From positions 3,162,001 to 3,226,000 of the forward strand of contig NC_085073.1 in assembly GCF_963662255.1 (NCBI RefSeq): 64,000 bases of DNA, given 5' to 3'. Positions 13,205-47,405 of this stretch are shown here, piece by piece (positions within the stretch are counted from its first letter, which is position 1; each line of letters begins with the position of its first letter). Source of the DNA: Cinclus cinclus (lineage: Eukaryota; Chordata; Aves; Passeriformes; Cinclidae). The position numbers and the translations under genes were made by a program. The notes under the pieces are model-generated. The model had not been told where the DNA came from. It searched no databases and was given only the letters and a program-made list of their open reading frames with translations.

Positions 13205-13960
13205 CACTGGGCATGAACTGGGATTAAACTGGGATTGAGCCGGGATTGAACCGGGAACAGGGCATAGCACCGGAATTGAACTGGGATTGAACTGGGATTG
13301 AACCGGGATTGAACCGGGAACAGGGCATAGCACCGGAATTGAACTGGGATTGAATCGGGATTGAACCGGGATTGAACCGGGAACAGGGCATAGCACCGGA
13401 ATTGAACTGGGATTGAACTGGGATTGAATCAGGATTGAACTGGGAACGGGACACAGCACTGGGATTGAACCGGGATTGAACGGGGATTGAACCGGGATTA
13501 GACCAGAATTGAACTGGGAGTGGAGCACAGCAGCGGTGATTGGACTGGGATTGTACCAGGATTGAACTGGGAACAGGTCATAGCACTGGGATTGAACCAG
13601 GATTGCACCAAGATTGCACCAGGCACTGGGCACAGCAGCAGGATTCAACTGGATTGTACCGGAATGGCACCAGGAACTGAGCACAGCCCCGGAATTGTAC
13701 TGGGATTTCACCAGGAGCTGCACCAGACACTGGGATTGCACCAGGAACAGGACACAGCACCAGGCACTGCAGTGGGCAACGGCCCCTGGGCCAGGACCAG
13801 ACACGGGACACTGCACCGGGGACAGAGCATGGGACATAGATTTGGGAATGGGCCATACCTGGGAGTGGGGCATGGCACCAAACATGGGCCACTACCCTGG
13901 GCACAGGTCACGGCACTGGGACAGCACCAGGGGTGTGGGACACTGCTCTGAGCACCAGCA
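13205..13960. repeat. Minisatellite with 11-bp core and 63-bp higher-order unit
   Basis: The plus strand repeats GGGATTGAACT/C-type 11-mers. Between about 13,225 and 13,450 these are packaged into a higher-order unit marked by GGCATAGCAC, which begins at 13,261, 13,324 and 13,387, exactly 63 bp apart. The array decays rightward into looser copies (accgggat, ggcacagcac) to about 13,960. Because 63 is a multiple of three, all frames can stay open with a 21-residue period, which explains the long minus-strand open frame here. Confidence 0.9.
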
Positions 13961-14144
13961 CCTCACGGAGCACCCACAGCTGGGACCCACTGCCGGAGCC
14001 AGGCTGGGTGCCAGCCATCCCAGTGCCACTGCAGGGCCACCTCCCCTCCTGTCCCACCTGTGCTGGGACCCCGTTCACCCCTTGCCATCGCCCGCAGAGG
14101 GGGCACTCGCTGCCCTGCACACTCCAGTGCTACTGGACACCACA

Positions 14145-15683
14145 CTCAGCGCAAGGGACAATTTTAATCCAACATAAAACTTCCCAAAAGTACGAACAGA
14201 GCCGGGCACTGGGCAGGAAGACACAGTCCCCTTGGCTTTTAAGACATTTCGCATTAAAAAATCCTCTTCCCACACTATCCACGCCACCGGTGCACAGCCA
14301 AGCCCCCCCATCCCGCCGTGTCAGCGGGCAGGGAGTGCCCAGTGTCTCCCCAAAACCCCACTGCCTTTCCAAGACCTTAATACAGAGAGTGGAGGCAGAA
14401 GCAAAGGAAACACAGAGTTGCTCTGGTTGCTAGTTTTTTGGGGGTTTAACAGCACCAGTTGAACAGGAGAAGCGGGATACGGAGCCTGGCACAAACCGCA
14501 CGTGCACAAAAGAATCCAACACGCAGCCCAAAAATCCACCGAGGGCACAGTGATGCCTGATGGCAGCAGGGTTGGCAAACCAGGGATGTCCCCTTGTCAC
14601 CATCACGGTGCTCAGAGCACCACGGCAGGTGGGGGGGAAAGCCAGAACATGCATCAACAAATGGAAACGTTTATATCCCAGAAACTGGTAGAAATGGGGG
14701 AGAAATGCTGGGTCGAGCTGTTGTTTGTTGGATAAAAAGCAATGGGGGGTGGGAAAGAAATGGATGAAATTCCCAAATTACAAGTGAAGCAGCACAGGTG
14801 CTCACTGAGTTGGGGGGATTTAAATTAAAAACAAAATAAAAATAAAAATAAATTGGGATTTTGTAGGTGTGCACTGACCAAGCAACACCATGGGATTTTG
14901 TGTGAGAGAAATGGAAGGAGCAGAAACTGACCCTAAAAAATCCCATTAATATTCCCATCTGGGGAATGTCTCAGTTTTCCCCACTTGGAAGGGCCAATGG
15001 AGCCAGGTGGCTATAAAAAATAAAATAATTAAAATAATTAAACCCTTTTTATGTCTCCTATAAGCTTATAAAATGATCTGTATGCTCATCATCTGATGAT
15101 CCATTTGGAAAGAATATCTCCCCCTCTGCATCCCAGCCTGGAGCACCAGCATTTGGGGGATGTTGCTGTGGATTTGGGGTTTTGTTTAAATTTTAAATAT
15201 TAGAATTATGGGGTTCTTAGGAGATCCAGGCTGTTTCCAGCTAGAATTGAAGTTAAAAGGTAGGGAAAAGCAAATGGATTAGAAAACAGTGGGCTGGGAG
15301 CCGGGAGACGCACGGGAAAGGCTGGGACTCCCAGAGCTGGGTTGGCCCCTGCGACAGTCCTGCACTGCCTGTTTAGCTTATAAAAAGTAATAAATTAATT
15401 AAGGAATATTTGCATCGAGTCCTTTCTGTACACAGAGGTTGGGGCCCAGCTGGGGAAACGCCACTGCCAGAAAAGCTCCTGCGTCTCTATAAAAATATGA
15501 GCATCTTTCAGGGAGTACAAAAAGCCTTCCAGGGGGCAAAGTGCTGGGACACAGCCGGCACAGCCAGGGTCCAGAGCGGCTCCGGGGACGTTTCTCTCAT
15601 GGATTTGCCGCACAGGACGGGGTGCCGGGGAGGCACTGGGCTGCCACAGGGAGCCTGAACCATCCCTGGTGCCAGCGTGGGGT
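14145..15683 (-). other. MAST3: MAST3 3' untranslated region
   Basis: This stretch follows the MAST3 stop codon on the minus strand and precedes the candidate ATTAAA signal. In transcript sense it holds U-rich tracts at about 14,818-14,858 (AUUUAUUUUUAUUUUUAUUU type) and 15,013-15,045 (UUUAAUUAUUUUAAUU type). I recognise no coding or repeat family in it. Confidence 0.6.
14163..14168 (-). terminator. MAST3: Candidate MAST3 polyadenylation signal (ATTAAA)
   Basis: Minus-strand ATTAAA hexamer, a common variant of AATAAA. Sequence just beyond it in the transcript direction (about 14,120-14,150) is G/U-rich, as expected for a downstream element. No minus-strand AATAAA was noticed between here and the MAST3 stop codon. 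The resulting 3' UTR of ~1.5 kb is plausible for this gene. Inferred only. Confidence 0.45.
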
Positions 15684-40610
<24,927 letters not shown>

Positions 40611-40734
40611 CCCGCCGCGCCGCCGCCGCCTCCCGCTGCGCCCGCTCCGCCCGGTGCGCCCGGTCCGCCCCGCCGGTGCGCCCGGGGCGCCGCCCAGCGG
40701 CCCCGCCGCGTCACCGGACGCGCATCAGCACCCA

Positions 40735-41940
40735 GCCCGGGGCTGGCACGGCACGGCTCGGGGCTGGCACAACACAGCTTGGGGCTGGCACAGCAGCGGG
40801 CTGGCACGACATGGCAAGGGCTGATATGGCATGGGGTTGGCATGGCACAGCACAAGGCTGGCACAGCACAGGGCTGGCACAGCATGGCATGGGATCCATA
40901 CAGCACAGTGCTAAAACAACACAGCACAGCATAGGGCTGACATGGCCTGGGGATGGCATAGGGCTGGCACAGTAGAGAACTGGCATGGCATGGCATGGCA
41001 TGGCATGGCATGGCATGGCATGGCATGGCATGGCATGGCACTGGCGCAACACAGCATGGGGCTGGCATAGCATACAGTTGGCATGGTACAATGTGGGGCT
41101 GGCACGGCATGGGGCCAGCACAATACAGCATGAGGTGGCGTGGCACAGCATGGGGCTGGGGATGGTAGAGCACAGAGATGGCAGAGCATGACATAGGGCT
41201 GGCATGGCACAGCATGGGGCTGGCATGGCCTGGGGATGGCACATCATGGAGACGAGACCCACATGGCCCAGGGCTGGAATGACACAGCACAACATCAGAT
41301 AGGAAGGTATAGGGCTGAAATATCATGGGGCTGAAATGGCATGGGGCTGACATGGCATGGGGCTGGCACAACATGGGGCTGGCACAACATGTGGCTGGCA
41401 CAGCATATGGCACAGAACTGGTACGGCATAGCAGGGTGTGGGGGTGACAGGGCATCGTACATTGTGGGTTTGGCACAGTCTGCCTGGCTCAGTACAGCCC
41501 AGTATGGCACAATCTGGCATAGCATGGCCTGGCATGGCACGGCATGGCACAGCACAGTCCAGGCCTGCACAGCACAGCCTGGGACAGCTCAAGCCTGGCA
41601 CAGTCTTTCTGTCTGGACACAGCCCAGCACAACAACCGTGGCAATGATGACCTGGAGCTGGCACAGTATGCCTGGCACAGTACAGCCCAGCATGGCAAGG
41701 CCTTGGGCTGGCACAGCAGGACGTGGGGTTGGGAGGTCAGTGTGGTTCAGCCCAGGTCTGTCCTGGTTCCCACAGTGCATGACAGAGCAAATGGCCTGGG
41801 GCAGCACTGCCCAGTACGGCCCAGCATGGCACAGCACGGCCAAGCCTGGCACAGCGTGCTCCAGTATGGCATAGCATGGCCTGGCCTGGTTCAGCATGGC
41901 ACAGCCCAGTACAGCCCTGTCCTGCTGTCTGTCGTGGCAC
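40735..41940. repeat. TGGCA-rich degenerate minisatellite between MAST3 and IL12RB1
   Basis: About 1.2 kb made of variants of GGGCTGGCACAGCATGG with irregular spacing. About fifty TGGCA words occur on the plus strand by eye. A perfect (TGGCA)12 run occupies 40,981-41,040. Open frames on both strands (AMPCHAMPCHAMPC type) come from the repeat. Confidence 0.88.
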
Positions 41941-42433
41941 AGCAAAGCCCGCACGGACGGTCCAGTTTGGCACGGCTTGGTGTGTACCCCCACCCCGGGC
42001 AGGACACGGGAACACACAGGGGAACACACAGGGAGAGTCAGGAGGTGCCAGGGGGACCCTCTGTGCCCCCAGCCCGGCCGTGCCCACGCTGTCCCAGCAC
42101 AGGGACACTCCCGCCACCGCCGCCCTCCGGCCCCGAGCAAGAGCCACACAAGGGGCGGCTTTCTGCGGGAACAAGGGCACTCTGTGCACGGCCCTCGGTA
42201 CCACCCGGCTCCACCGTCCCGGCTCACCCGCCCCGTCACACGGCTCTGGTGCCCCGGTGCCACCGCGCTCTCCTGCCTCACTGGGGCTTTGTTCTCGCGG
42301 AGCAGGGAACGAGTGGCTCTGGGGACAAGCACAATTGACACCCCCCCCAAAAACCCAGAGAGCCCCAACCTTGGAGCAGCCGCTGGAGATCCACCCAGTT
42401 ACAGGCAGAAGACCAGAAAGAAACCGCGTGGAC

Positions 42434-42474
42434 AAAAAAAAAAAAAAAAAAAAAAAAAACCAAAAAAAAAAAAC
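42434..42474. repeat. Poly(A) tract upstream of IL12RB1
   Basis: An A-rich run of ~41 bp broken only by CCC and lying ~370 bp upstream of the IL12RB1 start codon. Possibly the tail of an old retrocopy, but no body is recognisable next to it. Confidence 0.85.
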
Positions 42475-42589
42475 ACCTCATCTTTCGCTTACCTTGCGCT
42501 TCTCTCCGTGCCGGGGCACGTGGCGCGGCCGGCACATGCGGTGCAGCCGCGGGGCAGGTTCGGCCTCACCCCAGCAGCCGTGCCAGCAA

Positions 42590-42840
42590 AAAACGGGGAT
42601 ATTTTGGTTGCTTTCTCTTTTGTTTTTGGTAAAAGTGGGGCATGCACTCACGTCTAGGGCTCTGCCTTGCCTGGGAACGGCACACTCTCAACAGAAGAGG
42701 AAACCCCAAGAGCGGGAAGCTGCGCTGAGTACCGGGGCTGCCGCCACGCCCGAGAGGGGCTCCTGCGGGGTGCCGGGGGATTGGGCAGCCGGGAAGGGCA
42801 GCGGAGCCCGGGACCCGGTGTGGGACAACCCGGCTGGGCG
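42590..42840 (+). promoter_or_regulatory. IL12RB1: IL12RB1 proximal promoter / 5' UTR
   Basis: Moderately CpG-rich DNA directly before the IL12RB1 ATG. On the minus strand AAAAGAGAAAGC (about 42,611-42,622) contains AANNGAAA, an IRF-type half-site. GAAGAGGAAAC at 42,695-42,705 contains a GAGGAA PU.1/ETS-type core. No TATA box is evident. IRF1 is reported to act on mouse Il12rb1; the sites here are unproven. Confidence 0.4.
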
Positions 42841-45800
42841 ATGCTGGGGTGGCTGCTGGCGGCGCTGGCGGCGCTGGCGCAGGGCGGTAAGTGCTCCTGC
42901 GGTGCTGGGAGATGAGAGATAAATTCAGAAGACTTTCAATGAATGATTCGGGGGTGATAAGACTTGGGGAGCTCCCGGAGAGAGATGGAGATACTCAACC
43001 AAAACCACAGGGATGGAGTAAAGATGGTGAATCCCCGCTGGCGGCGGCCAGCGCCGCACCACTGGGAAGGGGGAACACAGGGGGTTTGGGGTGAGAATCA
43101 CCGGTGCAGCTGCTCTGATTCCCCATATGAGCATCATGGCAAGCTGACAACAGCCGCACCACTGCTCCCTCCATGCACGGGATGGAGTTTGGGATGCAGA
43201 AGCCTCCAGCCGCTGCCCTGTCCCGCAGGCACCGTGGCAGCCCACGATGTCTCCTGCTGGAAGAAATGCAATACCCCCAAGCTTTTCCACTGCTCCTGGC
43301 AGCCCCTCGGCCCCACCGGCAACACCTCCTACGTCCTGAACTTCTGGTGAGTTGGGCAGCGCAGCGGGGAGGGGGAGCCCACGGGATGTGTCTGGATCCC
43401 ACCCTGTGCCCGCTCCTTCCCCAGCTTTGAGAATCACAGCCTATGCCGCCGATTTAAGGTGGGCACAGTGACAAACTACAGCCCCCTGCATAGCCAAGTG
43501 TACATCTTCGAGAACACCACGGCCTGGGTGGAGGCACGCTGGGGGGACCAGGTCCATAGGACCCCCAACCACACCTTTTACCTCAACAAGGCTGGTGAGT
43601 GCCCCAGGGACCATGCTGGCAGCCAGCACCCACACTAAAAACTGCCAGACCACCCAAAAATGCCTCATCTTTCCAGTCAAACTGGATCCACCTCCTACTG
43701 GGATGCCCTTCTCTAAGAGTGGTGGCCGGCTGAGAGTGCAGGTGCCACAGCCACAGTGCCGTGGCCTGGAGCAGCCACCACAGCTTGAAGCTCGTTTCTG
43801 GAGGGTGGGAGACAGCAGGTGGACACAGGTAAGAACTGGACACAGGTAAGAACTGGACACAGGTAAAAACTGAACACAGGTAAAAACGCTGTTTGTTGGA
43901 GCTGGCAGCAACTGACAGGACAGTCAGGAGCATCACAGCAGCCCAGGGAGTGTGGGGGCTCAGTGATGTCACTGTCCCCCCCAAACCCAGCTGTGTCCCA
44001 TCTGTTTCACTGCGTTATCAGCTCAGCCTTGTCCTCTGTCCGTGGGATCCTGCTGCTGCCCATAACAGGATTCTCAGGGATTACACAGACAAAACCCCAG
44101 ATTATACTAATGACGACAACGGATCAAATCCAGATGCTTGTCCCCAGCGAAGCTCTCACAGCTGGAGACCCCCCCATCCCTCTCAGTTGCTGCCGGGAGG
44201 GTCCCAGAATTGAGGGGACCCCTGGCCACCATGTCCCCTGCACTGTTTGGTTCTCCCAGCCCCTAGGATGTTTGGAGACCACAGGGCAGCACTGATGTCC
44301 CAGTAAAATACTGGTTTTACTGGGTGGGTGTCTCCATGCCTGGTTCTCTCTGCAGGTGACATGTGAGACTGTGATGGTGACAGGTGAAGGTGTCTCAGGT
44401 TGGTTTATTCTCTGGGGTTGGGGACAGACATCTCCTAGGGGTGCCCCTCAGCCAGCACCCTGTGATGGCCAAAAGTTGGGGAAAGGAGGGGTCACTCCCC
44501 ACCTGACCCTGCCCCCCCTCTCCAGTGACCTGTGCCCTGGGGGTCAATGGCACCTTCGTGGTCCAGCTCCGGCAAAAGCCTCCCCACTGGAGCAGCTACT
44601 GGAGTGACTGGAGCAGCAACATCTCTGTTCCCGAGGGTGAGGAAGAGGACAGGAGCCTGGTGAGATCCCAACAGCTCCCAAAAATGCTGATGGCTCAGTC
44701 AGGCTTCTTCGTCCTGCAGAAATCCTGGGGAGACCAGTGCTGAGCCATCAACTGGGCAAACTGGGGAGAGATGGGCAGCGGGTGCTGAGGCTGAGCTGGC
44801 AGGTACAGCAGCATCCCTGGGGACCCTCCTAAGTGTCCCCCACCATTTCATCCCCCGAGTCACCCCCTTTTCCTTCCCAGCCAGTCCTCAAAGAGCAAAG
44901 AGATGTCACCTACAAGCTGGACGTCCACATGTTGGCGTGCGGCTGTGCAGAGTCAGATGAGAAGGACACTGTGGTGCTGCGCTGGGAGGAGACAGAGCGC
45001 AACCTCACCCTCTCCGGGGCGGAATACGAAATCCTGCTGAGCGCGGTCAATGCCGCGGGGCCGGGGCCGGCGCAGCAGCTCCGTGTGCCGGCAGAGCAGC
45101 GCGCGGGTACCTGCCCTTCTAGAAATGCTGAGCTCCCCCGGCAGCCCTCAGGGCGTTATTTTATTTCCATCTGCCCCGAATATCCCCCGTTTCATCCCAG
45201 ATCTCAGCTTCAAGGAGATCAGCGTGGCCGGCGGCACCGTGACTGCGCGCTGGGAAGCGCCGGTCCCTGGCGATGCCTTCTGCTTCGAGCAGCAGATACT
45301 GCCAGGGCCTCCGAAACAGGGAGTCTGCATCCAGCAGGAATTCCCTGCCAACAGCAGCCACGTGGAAAGAGGCAAAGGAGCTCCCCACGCTCCCCGCTGT
45401 CCCCCCTCACCCGGGGTCAGAGGGTCTAACCAGCACCCCGGTTCCTCCCCAGGAGCGCTGGGAGCTCCGGGCTGTCACCGCCTGGCCGTGCACGGCTGGG
45501 ACGCGGAGCGCGGCTGGGCCACCTTCGCCCTGTGGCACCTCTACAGCAGCAACGGTGTGTGTGCGAGCACCGAGCATCCGCACCTGGCTTCACTCCAGAA
45601 GGGGCTCTCCTGAAATAATCCCCTGGGGTTTTTTTTTGTTTTTGCACGCAGATTCGCTGGTCGTGCCCATCAACATCAGCACCGGAGACGCCGCCGTTGT
45701 CCTCCAGTGGAAACCGTCCCCACGTGCCGCCTGTCCCGGCGCGCTGGCCAAGTACCTCATCTGCCACGTGGCCGAGGGGGACAATGTGACCTGTGAGTGG

Positions 45801-46975
45801 GACCCCCCGATCCCCGTGGGGCAGGAGGAGGGTGCTGCCCGCAGGCAGCTGCCTGACCGCCCCACATTCGGTTTTGTTTGCCCAGACAGTGAAGTGGATG
45901 CCACGGCATCAAACTACACCCTCCAAAACCTCCAGCCTGGCACAGCCTACAGGGTGGGTGTTTGGGAGGTGACAGAGGACAGAGAGGGGACCTGCAGGGT
46001 TTGGTGGCACTTCCAGACCAAGGCGCTGGGTAATGGCTGAGACCCCTTGCCCTCCCCACTCCCTACGGGGTGTTCACTCCACTATGTGCTCACCCTCACC
46101 CCAAAAGGTCTCCCGTGTTCCCGTTGGGGGCAGGGATGTCACCAGCCAGCCATGCCTATCCCCAGGTCCCCAGGGAGCAGTGTGGAGAGGCAATCTGAAG
46201 TACCTGGGCATTTCGCTTGGTCTCCCCGCCGCAGCTGCCATCTACCACCTGACCAAAAAGAGGTGACAGAGCACCATCGTCCCCAAAGTCTCTCAGGCCA
46301 CCTCCACCATTACCCATCCCCTCACCAACCACTCCTTCCCCAGGGCTCGCCGCCTCCTCTTCCCACCCCTTCCCAAGCCCGTGGGCGCCAAAGCCATCCA
46401 GTTCTCGGCCAGCGAGATGAGCCAGGTGAGGTGTAAGGTGCAGGAGGGGGCAGATCCCACATCCCCAAGCACCCATGCACAGCCCTGGCACGGGATGTTC
46501 AACCACAAACCCTCCCAACACTTAGGGCCAGCCCCGGACAGGCTTCCTGGAGCCCTTGGAGAGGTTCAACCCAGCCGAGCTGCTGCTGACGGAGCCGAAT
46601 CCCAGCCAAGAGACGACTGACACGGGCGCCCAGACTGCGGTGCCGCAGCCCGACGTGCCGCAGCCCGGCCCCGCGCTGGAAAAGCCGGCGGCAGTGGTGG
46701 TGACCCCGGCGGGCTGTGGGGACGAGCTGCCCTTCGCCTACCGCAGGCAGGACATGCTGAGCCCCCTGGGGTCTCCATCCTCCGGCAGCACCCGCTGCAC
46801 CGGGCACCCACCCGGAGAGGAGGGGGAGGAAGAGGAGGAGGAGGAGGAGGAAGAGGAGGCAAGGCAGGGTCTGCACCAGCTGCTGATCCCCATTGCCCTG
46901 CTCATCTCCGACAAACCCATCATCATCAGGGATGAGGAAGGGTGGGATCCCTCGCCGCAGAAGTCCGTGCCGTAG
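42841..46975 (+). CDS. IL12RB1: IL12RB1, interleukin-12/23 receptor beta-1 chain
   Basis: Type I membrane receptor that binds the p40 subunit and pairs with IL12RB2 or IL23R, signalling through TYK2. Fifteen exons: 42841-42886, 43229-43346, 43425-43594, 43677-43828, 44356-44383, 44526-44636, 44720-44802, 44881-45106, 45201-45371, 45453-45554, 45652-45792, 45886-46029, 46166-46262, 46344-46425, 46526-46975 (2,121 nt, 706 aa; human is 662). Signal peptide MLGWLLAALAALAQGG; cytokine-receptor module with WKKC, FHCSW and WSDWS (residues 197-201); further fibronectin III modules; a short membrane segment (~510-526) followed by TKKR; Box 1 PPLPKP (~537-542), where TYK2 would bind; then an acidic tail. 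The intron after 45371 is GC-AG. Exon 5 is only 28 nt. IL12RB1 is favoured over related receptors by alignment to human from memory and by its neighbours. Confidence 0.9.
46818..46862 (+). repeat. IL12RB1: GAG/GAA triplet run encoding poly-glutamate in IL12RB1
   Basis: A coding microsatellite giving about a dozen consecutive glutamates near residue 660 of IL12RB1, in the last exon. Confidence 0.9.
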
Positions 46976-47389
46976 CCATCATCAGGATGGAGCAGCGGGG
47001 CTGGACGGCAGGAAGGGCACGGGGGTGTCCCATGGAATGCGGACTGTCTGTGTGGGATGCTGAGTGCCCAGTCCGTGGGTGGCACCGGCACTTTCAGGGG
47101 TTTTTCTGGTTTCCAGGACACGGAAGGCCATGCCTCTGGATGCAGCATTGCACTGGGACAAGTTTTGGCCACGCAATTTGCAGTCTCAACCTTTCACTGG
47201 AGATAAAAGCTGAGAGAAAGTGGCTGCAGTCTGGCCAGGACCGAGGGTATTTCCATGTCTGGGCTGGGAAGAGAGGCAGGGCTTCATCCCAGCCAGCTGC
47301 TACCTCTGGAACCAGTATCCTGGTGAAGATGCAAAAAGGCCCGCACCAAACACCAACTGCCTGGAAAAACAAACAAACAAACAACCTTT

Positions 47390-47405
47390 ATATATATATA
47401 TATAA
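47390..47405 (+). terminator. IL12RB1: Possible IL12RB1 polyadenylation region (weak)
   Basis: A (TA)n run ending in TATAAATAA lies ~420 bp past the stop codon, followed by a G/T-rich stretch (GGGGGGTTTTCTTTG). No exact AATAAA was seen in the first 450 bp after the stop. TATAAA is a weak variant, so the site is uncertain. Confidence 0.25.

Noticed and set aside
13013..13885. 290-residue minus-strand open frame with a 21-residue repeat (FNPGSIPVQSQ type)
   Set aside because: The 63-bp repeat period is divisible by three, which keeps frames open. No start context, splice sites or family resemblance, and the other strand is similarly open.
41876..42922. 348-residue plus-strand open frame running into IL12RB1 exon 1
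   Set aside because: Different frame from the receptor signal peptide, crosses a poly(A) run giving poly-lysine, and matches no family.
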